A stretch of DNA of 64,000 nucleotides from Aphelocoma coerulescens (lineage: Eukaryota > Chordata > Aves > Passeriformes > Corvidae): NCBI RefSeq assembly GCF_041296385.1, contig NC_091033.1:15954501-16018500 (forward strand), given 5' to 3'. The position numbers were made by a program, and so were the translations under genes. The notes below the pieces were generated by a model. It ran no database searches. It was given only the letters and a program-made list of their open reading frames with translations, and was not told where the DNA came from. Below, piece after piece: positions 21,530 through 35,339 of the stretch. Within the stretch, counting starts at the first letter, position 1; each line of letters opens with the position of its first letter.

Positions 21530-24500
21530 TTTATGCACTGTGACTACTATATCTCCCAGTCACTTTGATGCCCTGCTGGTTTAATTTTTTTTCAATTTTC
21601 TTACTGCTATTAGGCAGACCTTACAGCCTCAGTGGGATATAGCAAGTATATCTGATCACTTGTAGATCACCTGTAGAACACAGGGTGTTAGTTACAAATG
21701 CAAATCCTCCAAAGTTAGCATAGCAATCACCATCTCTTACTCTCCCAAACACAGACTGAAGCACCACCCTGAGTACATAGGGTATCTTTCTGGGTAGCAC
21801 AACTAAAGCCCCAGCTGAAGCAAGTCCTCGGCACTAAGAGAGGGATTTACTCAACTTTACTTAAGGACCTAGCTCACTTAGCAAATAATTTGCTCAATGA
21901 CACAATGCATTTTAAAATTAAACTGCATATCTGAAACTGGCTTTTGGCACACAGTAATGACACGACTTTCTACAATTTCTGTGTTCCTCTCAAACACGAA
22001 AAATTCAGACAAATGGAGAGTGAATGGTATGGTTATGAGCAGAATTCTGAAAGAAAATGGCATAGAATCAGTAGCTCTAATGATGACAACTATACCCTTT
22101 GGGAATCATAACCAGAGCTCCTGTACATACCCTTGTCACTTTTCCAAGCAAGAAACTGAGCCTGTGGTTTAAACAGTGATATTTCCTGGAGCATACTTAC
22201 GTGAAACAGAGATCACTGGCATCCCATAGGAAAGAGAAAATAGTGCATTAGCTCCCTTGGTAAAAACACACAGACTGATGGAGCAAATAGACACTGCTTA
22301 CTCATTTACTTCACAGTGTAAAGAGTACTTGGGATAGACGTAATACTGCAAGCTGGGAAAATATCTGATTAATCCAATATTGGCCAAATATGACATCAGT
22401 CTCTGACATGTTAACTCTTCCCAGACACATCAAGTGAAAAATCCAAGGACTGAGCAAGGAGAGTATAGTATATCACATAGGTGATTTAAGTCACTTTATT
22501 GCATTGATACAGCCAATGATGTATGCAAAATGTAAAATTAATTGTATTTTAGCAGCAACATATATTTCTTCAGAGTTTGAGCTATGCGTAACAGTATTGT
22601 GTCAGAATTTACTGCATAAGCCTATAAAGCAAATCTACTGTAGAACAGCTTAAGAATGAGGCCATAAAAGAGCCTGCTACTTCAGAACACATTTTGAAAG
22701 CCAGTAAGACTATAAAACAAAAGTAAAAATCTCTAAGAACAAAACAAAAAGCAACACAGCCCTTTTGACAGCCTTGCTGACTGTACCAGCTGAAGCTCTA
22801 CTCAAAAAAGGAAAATAAACTTGTGCAAGACTTTCAGATGCCTTACATTTTCAAATCATTGAACATAATGTGTCACTGATACAATGAAAATACCTTAAAA
22901 TAGTAAGAAAATGCTTACTATTATTTATTAAACTACACAAACTTGTAACAGAAGATAATGTAGGAGGGAAAGAATGTTTGTTCTTTTCCAACTTTTTAGC
23001 AGAAAGCAAAGATAAGGAATTCAGGCGAGAGAGCTACATCTCGGCCATCAAATGAAAAAGGGACAAAAATTGATTCTGAGTGGGAGAAAATAGTCAACTG
23101 CATTGGCTAATACTTAGCAGTTAACAACAGCAAAAGCTGATCATACATCATAACAAAAAAAGCTGTAATATGAAGAATACCTTTATAGTATTACCCTGAG
23201 TTTGTCAATTTACCTATTGATTTAGGGAATTAATCTGTCCGATATACGACATACATGCACAGCATTGTCTATAAATTTCACAATAAATGTGAATGTTAAA
23301 GACACAAAAATCTCAGCTGCAGAGGCAGATGTCCATTTTCATTATTATTTATTTTTGCTACAGGTTTCAATATGATTTAACAGCACACAATACAATAGGA
23401 CAAATCTCAGTACTCACAGGGATCATTCCAAGAGGTGAATAACATCAGTCAACAAAAACTAACTTAGAAGGAACATGGATTTTTGGGGGATGCCTGTCAG
23501 TAGAAAACATGGACTTTGTGGCGATACATGAGCAAGAAAATTCTGAATGTGGGTAAACAGGTGGAAGTTTCACTTCCTTTGAAATCAACAATTAAAATAT
23601 TAAAGGAGAAGCTGTAACTGGGAGAGCACTAGTATCCTACCGAGAATGCATTCTACATAGGTAGCACCTTGCAGTCACTCACAGATTTTTTTGCAAGGCA
23701 GAAGAAACATCAGCAGAATTACAGTGTGTGTGCTTGTCTGCATGTGTGTAGAGATGTATCACATGGATTTTTAGCAAGGCTAAAACTTAGCATGACAGGT
23801 CTTTTGTTATAATCAGCCAATATCCAGTTTCTTCTTGCCCTAAACTGTACCACCACAATTTTACTTTTGTGCTCTGGACCATGTAAAGTTACACACCAGA
23901 TAATTCAGTTGAGGGTTTAGGGGGTTGTTTTGTCGGTAGATACATGTTATGATCCATGTTTCCATTTTTTACACAGAAAATGATGAACAGATAAAAAATA
24001 GAATTCATCACATTATCTGAGCACAATGGTATGCAGCTAGTATTAAGCTGATTATTATACAGGCATAGAACAACACAAGACTCTTGGCCCAGGAAGATAA
24101 CAATCAAGCACAGAAATAACAGGGTTTGAATACGTGGTAACTTACTCAGCTGTTAGGGCCAAACCAGAAGAAGCAACCATGAAGTTCTCAGGTTTGCTTT
24201 ATTTTCAAAAATATAAAGAATCATCATCCTAAAGTGTGACATTCTTTTATGGCAATGATCCCAAATGTTACAGTTTAATTTCTGACTAATGCACACATCT
24301 GGAATGATTGCTGAAACATATTGTCATGGTTTGGGGGGATGGGAGATAAAGAGGTTAGATCTGAGGGATTTGATTTAAACGCTAGTGAAAAGAATGAGGA
24401 GTAAACAACAGATTAAGAATAATTCATGTTTCTTTGCAATACTGCTTAAACTTCTAATGTTATAAACTATTTTTAGTGATAAGATTTCTACTCATGTTAC

Positions 24501-27500
24501 TAAGGTGTTAAATTGTAATTTAATGTTATTCATTGAAGTAAACGAGCTGACATAAAAAAAAACTCTCAAAAATGTAATGCTACAGAAAATGGATCCTTTG
24601 AAGTAAATTTCAGAGGAGTTTAAAGCTGCATAACATTGTATCTGGCAATTTTTTCCTAGACATTTAACCATTTTTCCAATATGATTCAGATCCTTACATT
24701 CCTTTTATGTTAGAAAATAGCTTACAGGCTTTTTTTCCCTGAGCTAAACTGTCTTTTTTTCATTTTGAGGTTAATTTCAAAACTCAAGATTGACAAATGC
24801 CCCAGCACTAAGTCAGTAGAATGGCAACAACAAAGTTTACAATTAGAACATGATTATTTGATCTTGAACTGCTAGCAAAATAGCAAAACTCAGCAGATTT
24901 TTAAAGGAATTCAAAAAAGTCACAAATATAATTAAATAAACCTGAAACCTGTTCAGCATTCATCTTCTCTGTCCTTTGATGTTCTCACGCAGAAGTATAA
25001 AGTCTCATATCTCAAAATCTTTTCCAGCACAATGATATCATCCATTTCTCTTGTAGCTCTCACACTGCATTAACTCCTTTTTTACCTTACAGAGAATTTT
25101 TGACAAAAGGGTATAACCCATGGTGTACACAAAAGATTTCACTCACACTTTGTATCATTCCTAATATAAAGTCAGTGGATAATTTTCAAACAAATTCTAT
25201 AAATCTAAATATTTTGAGAAACTGAAAATCTATCTAGGACCTATCTGGGACAAACATATCAAATTAATTACAAATGTAAATATGTATTTACACAATATTT
25301 GCACAATAAAAACTGGTATTTGATCAACAAATAAATATTCCTGCATTCCTCTGTATCAAACATACCAAATGCATACTTTCATTACAGGTTTTTAAAACTG
25401 AATTTATTATTCTAGTTCAACATATACTTTTTAGGAAACAGGTTCATATTCCATATACAAAATCCAATTAGCATGTATGTTGTCTGTTCAGCAACATTCT
25501 GTCCACTGTGAACACTGGAGTTCAGTAAGCTCTAGTTACATCCCTGACATACTTGTTTACTCTTTGAAACAGAACATAAGAAGTGTAGGGATAGCTTGGT
25601 TCAGCTCTTTTTATTATGCATTTATCATTTTCCCACTAGTTTGTTTCCCAAAGATTGCCAAATTGTAACAATCATCAGACACAATGAACTTGGGTCAAAC
25701 TGATTTGTTTCTATAGCCTCATATTAAAAATTCCATATCTGTTTCCCAGCCTCTTGACCCACACCTTGGGATTATTTTTTCAATCCAATACATACCATCT
25801 GTAGCTAGTACTAACCCAAAAACTTCAATCTCTCCCTTTCATTTTTATTTCTTCTCAATCAAACAGCTCTGCAAAGGGAATATAACAGGCTTCTGGCTGT
25901 GTAATTGTGAAGAATAATACATGGAATATAAAAACTTGACAAAGATGAAATGCAGAGTGAAGTTACCCTTCTGGGTCTATTAGAGAACATTTAAACTATT
26001 TTAATCACAACAAGGACTATTTAGCTGGAATGCTAATGATACATGTTTTAATGGATTGGAACATTTCAAATCACCTTAAAACTAAAAAGACATTTACTTC
26101 AAAAGATTGGCAGGACATATTAGAGAGTAGGTCATGTCTTTATGTGAATGACAGAAGGCAGTATAAAGAAAATAACTTACCACTGTCCTTCTTAGTCCAA
26201 ATTTCTTGCCTTTTAAAAAGAATATTTCTATACAGGAGCACTCCTTTTCCCTGCCCTACCACTCTGCTACAAAATTATTATAGAATGGTATTTCAAAGAT
26301 TTTTATTTTCCCAGATTAGGTCCTTGGCACTTTGGGTTTCACATAACATGTCATTATGGATAAAATGCCTCAGGGCTTGGTAAGAAGTGAAAAAATTTGT
26401 CACCTCTCTTCCTGGAATAGATCAATAACTAAATAGTTAATGATAAGATTACTGGTTTCTAAATTTAAGGTGGAATAGAAAAAAAATACAACATAGGTTA
26501 CAACAAGGTATGTTGTATAAGTGGAGCTATGTCAACATTTAAAAGCTACAAGTCTGGCCCAAACATGTCCTGGTATAATATGCCACAAGCTTTCTACCCT
26601 TCACAGTAAATACATCTACACAGAACAAATTAGTTTATCCACATTATAATGTAATAACATCATAAGACATTTATAGAACATAAGACACTAATACAAGTCC
26701 ATTGTCAGTAGTCTGGCCAGACTGACCATCAGGGAGCAAGGAGTGTAATTAAATGGCTCAGCTGGGGATAGTAAAAGATTAATGGTAAACCACTAACCTA
26801 CAAGCTAGGATAAGAGTGCTTGTCTATGGCTACTGAAGTGCCAATGCTGTACTGTCAGGAAAATTCGTAGTGTGGTTCTAATACACTAATAAAGAGTCCC
26901 CACCAAACAGTCCAATGGAGGTGAAGGGGCTCTTGATATGACTCCAGGATGGGGAGTGAAACCTTTAGACTATTTTAAATGGGTTTGGAGTTTTTGTGGT
27001 TTTTTTAGGAATGTATTAGTCTAGTAAATAAGCGTAGTTCAGAAAATTGGTTTAGAGAGCTCTTCTTTGGGGGTGATCTAAAGTTGTGAATTTTCTCCCT
27101 GCTGGAGACACAGGTTTACACTTAGAAAGGAGACATCTTTCACAACATCTGTTTTTTGAAAATGCAACCTCCAAAATGTATTCTGTATCTCAATGACAAA
27201 CACACAGAAAACGTGTTGCCTGCAGTAACTTCACAGTCATGTAACAGTTTGCCTGCATATACTCAGGTTGGTTGCCACTAATAAAATAGAAGTGCTTCAT
27301 GTTTGTCAGATTCAAAATTTCAAAGAAGCTTTAAAACAAAACCATATGTATTGCAAGATAACAAACAATTATGTTTTTCATGTCAAAACAGGAAGCAATT
27401 GTAAAGGATAAATTACATTCTATTATGTAAGTACTTGTTGCAATCCTTTATGCATTATCTGTTGTAATGATGACTCCCTTTACATATATCATAGTAAACT

Positions 27501-27806
27501 CATGAACTCCAACATACTCTCTCCTCCTTACATAAGATATTAATAATACAAGTGAAAGCTTTGGTATGTATATTTTTTAAGCAAAGTTTGCTGGGTTTTT
27601 TGGTCAGTTTTATGTGCTTCTGGATCCTATACCTAACCTAAAGATGTTAGTATTATTATTTTCTCTTTGTAGGCTTAGATATCATATTTTGATTTCAAAA
27701 TAATTGGGTTTGAATTTGTCATTCAATCCCTACTTTAATAAAAACCGCAGACTAGACCTACTTACTCTTCATTGTGTCTCAGTCAACATTTTGTAACAGG
27801 CTACAG

Positions 27807-27871
27807 ATGTTATGCATTAAATATTAAGATTTTTAGATGTTAAGATATTTAATGTTATGCATTAAATATTA
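27807..27871. repeat. Direct duplication of a 20-bp AT-rich unit
   Basis: ATGTTATGCATTAAATATTA occurs at 27807-27826 and 27852-27871, offset 45 bases, with an AAGAT-rich spacer. A short tandem-type duplication. Confidence 0.85.
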
Positions 27872-28427
27872 GGGTCTTAGAAAAGGAACTGCAATCAGCA
27901 TGAGTTTCCCAAAGGAAATGTACCCAGTTTCTTGGTAATAGTGAAACATCTACATAAAGGGAGAAACAACTCTTTACAAAAAGAAAAGATACGTACTCGA
28001 AAGAAATTTCACTTATTAAATGCTGCAAAATCACAAATTTTCTGCTGAAAGAGTCCTTTTATATACACAGCATATAAATACCTGCTTAGGACTTACACAC
28101 AGGAAGAAGATAAGCCATGAATACACATACACAATTAAAAAACCACATAGTGCAAGTCTCTGTGTTTCTATGGGAAGTTCAGTTTTGAAGGACAATATTC
28201 CAAATCTCTTTCTTAAAACCATTTGGCACAGATGGAAGCCAAGGTGGCTGTAAGCCAGCTCTACCTCAGCCAGGGATTCCCTCTTGCAGAGGAAATCTCA
28301 GCTGCCAACTGTGGAAAGCTTTATAGATCCTTTTAGTGGAAAGGAGCCAGCACACAGTCCAGGACACATGGACTAATACTTTTTTCCCCACTAAAGTAGG
28401 TTTTTTGGCTGTAAGACACTTACTGAA

Positions 28428-28473
28428 ACAAAAAAAAAAACCAAAACAAAAACCAACCAAACAAACAAAAAAA
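28428..28473. repeat. A-rich (CAAA)-type low-complexity tract
   Basis: A run of A followed by CCAAAACAAAAACC and CAAACAAAC units. Simple repeat, possibly the decayed tail of a retrotransposed copy, but no body is recognisable beside it. Confidence 0.8.
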
Positions 28474-29709
28474 GACTGGTAAAAGACTGATTCCCATATA
28501 AAGCAATTTACCTGGAGGTTAATTTTCCACCACCAATACAATGTAAGCAGAAATGATATCATTTAGCTCTTCATGCACAGTTTGCAGTGACCTTGCATAA
28601 ATCTAGTTAATAGTAGGAAAAGAATAAGCAAATTCAAGGATTCTATTTCTTTTAGTGAACTTTTTTTTGTCCCCTTATTCATATTTTACCTTTCTTTTGT
28701 CCTCCATGCCATTCTTTTCATATGGATTTTTGAATTCTATGCTTTTCACTGTCTCTCAAATTAATAGGTGCATATTAAGGTTAGAATGAATGAGTGAAAT
28801 GGAACATGCAATGTGTAAGTAAGTCCATTGCAAATGACATCATCCATATTCCAGAAGAAAATGTGCCTAAACCCTTTTAAAGTATCTAAAAGTGTTGCCT
28901 CCAGTGAACACCTAAAGGACTCTGATGATTTTTATAGGTAACAAATAAAATTCATGTGGATTTCTCTGATTATGAGGCTAGTCTATGTGCTTATTAAGCA
29001 GCATAAGTTTCTAAGCAATAAAAGGATCCTGTTGCATATGGGGGAAAAACAAAAACTTGGGGAGATGGGAAAAAGAAATGAAATTCCTACACACAATTTT
29101 ATTCTCATAACATAGAAGAACATGCACAAGTTCTCCAACAGAAGTTCCCAGTTGTATTTAGTACAACTGGGGTGTTTTCTTTAATGATATCTGAGAATGA
29201 AAGAACATAAATTTATTATAAGGAATAAACAATATGTAAATTAAACAAATAGAGCTTGCCTTGGATTGACCAAGTCTTGCATGCCATGACAATATTGAGG
29301 AAAATACCCCAAGGAGATTTTTGGCAGTTAGTCCTACTGAGCCTTTTGTTATTCTCAAAAGACTGTGTCCAGATACATGCATAACTCATGCAGTTGCAAA
29401 TAACAGAGTAACTGGAAGACCAGACATAAGAACTCTAGGGTGAAGTGGACTCAAAACCAACAGTCAGTACAGCTATCTGTGCTGCTCTTTCCCAGAAATC
29501 AGGAAATAAATCATCTATAAATGCTTTTAAATTATGCTTTGTGTGTGTTACTCTGTATTACCCAACATTAAAAGGCATACCATGTGCTACACAAAAAAGA
29601 AGGGCTGACTTTTAGATTAATTCTTCAAATAATAAAAGAAGGTAAAATAAAAATGCATGTGCAGCCAGTCATAATCCATATTTTCCAGGTTTACTATTAG
29701 GTTATATGA

Positions 29710-29714
29710 CCACA
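29710..29714. repeat. Target-site duplication, left copy (CCACA)
   Basis: CCACA directly precedes the TG start of the LTR at 29715 and recurs directly after its CA end at 31031-31035. Confidence 0.85.
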
Positions 29715-29889
29715 TGTCATAGGTTAGCAAGCATAGTCCCGGAAGGGATATCCTTGCTAAGGGGTGCTTACAGCTTCCTCTGGGACCTGATAGAACCTAT
29801 CAGCTGGCCAGTTTGAATATGGACAATTCTTTAAGCCACTTAAAGTTGTGACCGCCTCTGTGATCCACACTTAAGAATAGACAAACTCC

Positions 29890-30130
29890 CACCCCAGCTC
29901 TCTCTCGTTTCCGGCGCTGGGACAGGTGGCTGCAGGCCCCGTGCGGGGGCCAGCAGGCCCGGCCAGGCCCTGCTTGGGCCAGGCCGGGCCGGGCCACGGC
30001 CAGCCTGGAGCCATGGGCCTGTTCCAGCCGTGGAACCCCCCCCCCCACTGCCTTGCCGTGGGCAGCTGGAGCGGCTCGGAACCCCCCCTCTCCACTGCGG
30101 CCGAGATTCAGCAAAGCGGCACCTCTGTCC
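29890..30130. promoter_or_regulatory. GC-rich core of the ERVL LTR
   Basis: Dense GGGCC and GGCC repeats around 29940-30000, a run of C near 30040, and many CpGs within otherwise AT-rich DNA. LTR U3 regions carry regulatory sites. Whether this one acts as a promoter or a methylated island cannot be read from sequence alone. Confidence 0.5.
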
Positions 30131-30888
30131 GGCAGAGGCCAGGTGACCAACAGCGATAAGCCACATTCCAGCTACAAGGCCTGGGTGAGATTAACCCTTT
30201 TATTGCTGTGAAGAGCTGAAAACCTGAGGGAAGAGAGAGAGGAGATGCTTAAAGCTGAAAGTCTGTTGTGAAGCTATGATATATCAGAGTATCCTGTTGT
30301 AATTTCATGAAGATATGGGGGGTGGAGTGTTCAAGTCATAAGCAATAGGCAGATGCTGCCGCAGCTGTAATTTCATGAGAAGTTTGGACAGAGAGAGATG
30401 AACCAGATGAACCAGATGAGGACTTTTGCTCCAAAGAGGAAAGGAGAAAAACCTCAATTCCTAGAGATGCTTCCAGAGATAGTCTTAAAGATGAAGATGA
30501 CCCTTTGCTCCCAGGGAAGGAGAAGGGCCTCTGTTTTTTTTTTTGTTGTTGTTTCTGAACAGCTCAACCTTAAATTTGTACCCCAGAAAACTTTCAAGAG
30601 TGGACCCTCGAAAGCAGTTGCGGGAAAAGCTGCAAGTCGGGGGAAGGGACTCACATCGTAAGCAGAGAGACTCCTCTTCCTGAATGGACTGAACAATATT
30701 TGGAAGTGGGTGGCTGTCTCGATGTGATACTGTTTTCATAGCATGAGCAAAAAGAGACTTCTCTTTCTAAATGGACTGAACAAGGTTATTATGGAAGTGG
30801 TAACAGACTGAACATCTTAAGGGTTGTCTTTACATTGTCAGTGGGAGAAGGGAGGAAGGTGGGGGGAGCAGGAGAGTTCTAAAGGTGG

Positions 30889-30929
30889 TATAATTTTTTT
30901 TCTTTTCTTCTTTTAGGTCTGTTAATAAA
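30889..30929 (+). promoter_or_regulatory. TATA-like box and AATAAA of the ERVL LTR
   Basis: TATAA at 30889-30893 and AATAAA at 30924-30929 are separated by a T-rich tract and a TTTTAGGTCTG. The order is as expected for the U3/R boundary. Confidence 0.55.
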
Positions 30930-31030
30930 CTTCTTTATATTCATTCAAGTTGGTGCCTGCTTTGCATTTCTCCTAATTCTTATCTCACAGAAGATAAACA
31001 GTAATGAGTATTTTAGACCAAACCACTACA

Positions 31031-31035
31031 CCACA
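31031..31035. repeat. Target-site duplication, right copy (CCACA)
   Basis: Matches 29710-29714 exactly. Confidence 0.85.
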
Positions 31036-31039
31036 CTTC

Positions 31040-34000
31040 TTAGAAATTCCCACTACAGCCTTACTTTAACAGCTGCTGATAAAAACTGAGAGCTGACTTT
31101 TGATTTTTACAATCAAACAGAATGAAATATAGAATAGGTGATTTATATATATGTGCCTACTCTTTTTTGTCCACATTAATATTTGCCTGTCATAATCACA
31201 AAGCAAGAAACACAACAGCTGCAAATAAAAAGAATGTACTACAATTTATAAGAAATTCTCCTTCATATTCAGTTCTCTCATGCATTGTGCTAAGAAATAG
31301 GTTAAATGAACAGAAAATCAGTGTGGTCAGGCAATGGGGTGAAAGTTCAAATGATAACTAGCTCTCAGCAGGAATAAATTGAATTTGGGAAGTATTATGA
31401 TTTATTGTTAATGCTAAAAAAAAAAAATCTAGAAAGCCTCACAAACATGTAACAGCTCAGATAAATCAAGCCCAGAAATTAATCCACCCACCAAATGGCA
31501 GGAAATAATTTGAATTTTCTTTCTAAATCATTACTGCTTCAGATAATGTTACTCTGCAATCCCTTTGCACTGCCTTTGCTTGTTATCTTCTATAATTCAG
31601 TAGCCAAAATACCATGATTCATGTATTTTAGGGCCAAACCTGAATGTGTGGATGTCAAAGCTCTTGTCTTGGGAGGGCTCTGTTCCCATACATTTTCAGG
31701 ATGCAAACAACACATGACAATTTTATATATTCTGCAGTTATTCTTTGTTATATCATCACAGTATAGAAATAAACATTACAAATACTTATAAATATTTAAG
31801 TTTACATTCTGCCTGTGAAGATCATGATCCTTACAGCTGCTGTTCCAGGCATGTTAAATTAACTTTTGCTACATAACTTTTGGGGGATAATTTGTATGAC
31901 ACCATATATTGAAAAAGGACACTATCTGGTAAAATCTGCTTAATAAAAAAAGAGTCCCACTTCAATGGATTTTTCCAGACAAAATTTTGATCCTTTTGCA
32001 AAAACCAGAACTCATTTTTACACTCTGGGAAATGTCAACCTAGTTTGGCAGGATTTCATCTTAGTGATGAATGGGTTAAAAATCAAACAATGGCCTGGGT
32101 ATTTATTCCACAATGTAGTTTCTCTCGTAAGAACCATATAATGAAAACCTCTGTGTGGGATCCTCGTTTGTTGCTCCTGCTTCCTAGAAGCTGCACAGCT
32201 CAGTCCCTTCCCCCTTCATGCACACATTCAGATTTCTCTACTCTGTCAATACAAAACGAAAAGGCAAACCCTGAGGATTCATAAAATTAGGGGTTGTAGC
32301 ATGTGATGTCACTGTCATGGGAGCAGATATTTCTTTAATCAGAATTTCTTTATGTAACAAGAGAACGGTTGAAATTGTTTCTTATTTCTGTGCTTTATAG
32401 CAACATGCCAAACTGCAAGAAGAGCACAGCATGGGACTGTACACTTGCTTTCTGCATAAGGAAAGGTTATGCGCCAAGAAGGATGTCTTACTGTGATGTA
32501 TCATTTGTGACTAATGCCTATTTTATGCTTCACAATCCAATTTATATTGAAAGCTCTTTGACTTCAGCCCAACACTTGTCCATCCTTCAATAAAAGACAT
32601 GTTTATACAGATGCATATTATTCAGAAAAACTCTTCACAACATAAAGACTGTATATATAAGAATACATTCAGTGCCTATACTTGTGAAGAATAAAATCCA
32701 AAAGAAATTTCGCTTTTGCATATATATTCTCTGTTGCCTAGCATAAGCAAATACTTTCAAATCAACTATCTTTGAGACCTTGGAGATTCAAAATCTGTCT
32801 TCATACATACTGACATGTATCTCAGTGGTGCAGGTCTGGTTTGAGTCCAGATACTAAGTCAATAAAGGAAAATGGCAACTCTGGTAGAGATTTTTAAGTA
32901 GTAAGGGCTAGCAGCTAAATCCAGGTGTGACTGTGGTTCAAACTGCTTGTCCCAAAAAGGTCAGGGAGTGTTTGATTTTAAGGCTCAATACATAGAAACA
33001 CACATGGCATATGCAAGTAAAATACTGCCTAACAATATATGTGGTATTGAACAGTTGCCGTAGTAGAGACATTGGTAACCAGTGAAGCTTGAAAGATTTG
33101 CATTATAACCAGAAAAGCAAGATGCCAGATCAAGTTAATCTGTCACAATGGTTCCTGCTTCCCTTAATATCTACGAATGTGTAGATATTACATATTTGTG
33201 TAGCCTAGCCTATAGCTATTATATTTTGGATCTAGAACAAGGAAGCATGAAGAAAATGTTTAAATACAGAGTGTAACTTAACGTGTGACTGAAGACAGCA
33301 GTAAACCAATGAGTGTTCGTAGCTGGTGAAGAGTGAAACTTGGAGCTGACTTAAAGCCTTAAGGAGCACATATCTTACTGTTCATCTGCAAATTACAGAT
33401 CCACTGGTTAATATACCAGTGTACCTGTAGTACCACTGTATAAGTGAAATACAACCTCCAAATACCAAAAGAAACATTTCCCAGGGATAACTGTGTTAAA
33501 TTCCTCAGGCATTTAAGAATGAAGAAATTGCATTTTTGTCAATTGACATTACTTTAGAAATACACAAATAGGAAAAATCCATGGGCTTGTAACCAGAAAT
33601 ATGCCATATGCACATTCAACCCATATGAACTGTACTAGATCTGTGCACAATCTGTATATGCAAGAGTGAGTAACTTCAGAGATCTCTCTGCTTAGTCTCA
33701 TTTTTAACTTGCCTTGTTCAAAATGAAATCATCAATCATGAGATCTGTACCATGTTTTATGGGATTATTTGATCTTTCCCATGACAAATACAATTAAAGC
33801 ATGTCACTTCTCCATACACATCGCATTCGTATGTACAGGCATGATATATTGGTACAATCACAACTTTCTGACTTTGGTGAAATTGCAAAGCTTCATTAGA
33901 AATGAGGAGACAGAGAGCCCTGGCAGTTTTCAGATCTTTAGGGAGTCATTTATTGATGTAATAAATTTCTTTTTTTTTCTGTCTGAAGGGTAGAGTCTGT

Positions 34001-35250
34001 AATAGAGCAATATTGAAGTATTTATTTTACCTTTTTTTTCTTCAACTGAAATGCTAGCAAGGGAGCGTTTTTTTCAGTTTGGCAGGCAGCCAGCTGTTTT
34101 GCTGTGAACCCTGTCCTGCAGTGTAAAGCTGTACACCTTTACAAAAATATTCAGTCCCCTGCTAGAGTCCAAGGAATCTTTGCTCACAAAGTTCTTGCAG
34201 AAGCTTCTACAGCAAGTAACTTGGCAAAGAATTCTAAGCTATATTAAGTACTTTCTCCCTCTGTCTCTTTTTCCCCACTGAAAAGACTTCATGTATTCCT
34301 CCTCAAGATGCTTTTCCTCAACATAGTGGAGATACGAAGAAAATATTATACTAGTTCTTACTAAAATGTCTCAGGTGCTGTCTTCTAGCCAAATCCTGAA
34401 AAAATATGCTCTGTAACAATCTGCCAGATTCAGTACTGTATCAAAACTGACATGCAATATATGCAATTGCTCAGACAGCCTCACTGGCAGGGTTCCATTA
34501 TAACTATGTGCACTTGAAGTACATGACTGTACTATGCACTTCAAATTAAGAAATTTTGTTTAGTTACCAACAACTGATGTTATAAATGGGCTCTTAAAAC
34601 GGTAACTTTTGGATACATATAATTCAGATCATTTAGGCTACCAGCTGAAAAAGGCAAGATCAGCGTTCTAAGACAGAAGCTGTAGAAGGTACAAAGTCAA
34701 GGAGTCCCATTCTTACCGAAAGCAAAGGCAGTTGGTGTAAGTGAATGCATCCAGACAGGTGGATTCATATTGATGAATTGGACTGAAAAGGCAAACTCCA
34801 TGTTATAGAGGGATTGTGTCTAAAATTAAATCCATTTTAGGTTAAATGTAGAAACCAATACAGTAAGTGTTGCTTTTGAAGACATAGAAAATCAGAAAAG
34901 TAATTTGTGAGCATGTGTGGGTAGCAGAAGGAACTTGATGACTTCTGTCAGCACAGCAACCTGCCTTTATACTAACACATCAAAGGAGAAATCTAACTTG
35001 TGGAAGGAGATAATGAGGCTTTTTTTACCTCTGTGTATCATCTCACACCTCAAGAAAGGAAAAGATTTACAGCTACTGTTAAACATGTTCTGTGTAGCTA
35101 TCCAAAGAGGATGCTTTCAGCAGCTATCACTCCAGTACTGCCCCTCTGCACGTACTCACTCACTCAACTCACAGCACAGTTCAATCTTTAAGAGCAGTAA
35201 CAAAGCCCAACTGTTTAGAGGAAGGATTGTGTGCTTCCCCAGAACTGAAC
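31040..35250. other. Gene-free AT-rich stretch
   Basis: No exon, RNA gene or recognisable transposon end seen. Open frames of 60-115 codons overlap one another and show no domain. Confidence 0.55.
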
Positions 35251-35255
35251 ACAGA

Positions 35256-35273
35256 ACTGATTAATTAATCAGT
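35256..35273. repeat. Perfect 18-bp palindrome
   Basis: ACTGATTAATTAATCAGT is its own reverse complement. It carries a TTAATTAA core and lies directly left of a MIR/L2-like tail. Confidence 0.9.
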
Positions 35274-35330
35274 GGTTGTGAAGCCCTTTGAAACAGAAAA
35301 GTGCTCTAAAAGCTACAAATTGTTATTGCT
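35274..35330 (+). repeat. Possible MIR/L2-type 3' tail
   Basis: GGTTGTGAAGCCCTTTGAAA, then AGAAAAGTGCTCTAAAAGCTAC and TTGTTATT follow the shape of the conserved tail of MIR and L2 elements (AAGCGCTTTGA, AAAGCGCTATATAAATGC, TATTATT). It is diverged, and no body is recognisable to its left. Confidence 0.35.
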
Positions 35331-35339
35331 GAACACTTC

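Larger units (their letters stand above)
21530..29709. other. Gene-free AT-rich stretch
   Basis: Eight kilobases without a recognisable exon, RNA gene or transposon end. It holds a duplicated ATGTTATGCATTAAATATTA at 27807-27826 and 27852-27871, and an A-rich CAAA-type run near 28428-28473. The 117-codon frame at 26030-26383 has no identifiable domain. The phrase TGTCATGGTTTGGG at 24323 resembles an LTR start, but no matching end was found. Confidence 0.55.
29715..31030 (+). mobile_element. Solo LTR, ERVL-type, 1316 bp
   Basis: It starts TGTCATAGG, ends ACCACTACA, and has an exact 5-bp CCACA duplication on both sides; 5 bp is usual for ERVL elements. Plus orientation follows from a TATAAT-like box at 30889, AATAAA at 30924-30929, and a 3' part around 30950-31030 that I recognise as the end of songbird ERVL LTRs (TTGGTGCCTGC, TCTCCTAATTCTTATCTCAC). 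A GC- and CpG-rich core lies at about 29890-30130. Short frames inside it, up to 116 codons on either strand, are not real genes. No internal retroviral region remains. Confidence 0.9.

Noticed and set aside
24316..24360. TGTCATGGTTTGGG, which resembles the start of an avian LTR
   Set aside because: No matching CA end, target-site duplication, TATA box or polyadenylation signal was found downstream.
29800..30166. Several open frames of 74-116 codons
   Set aside because: They lie inside the GC-rich core of a solo LTR and overlap on both strands; no domain is visible.
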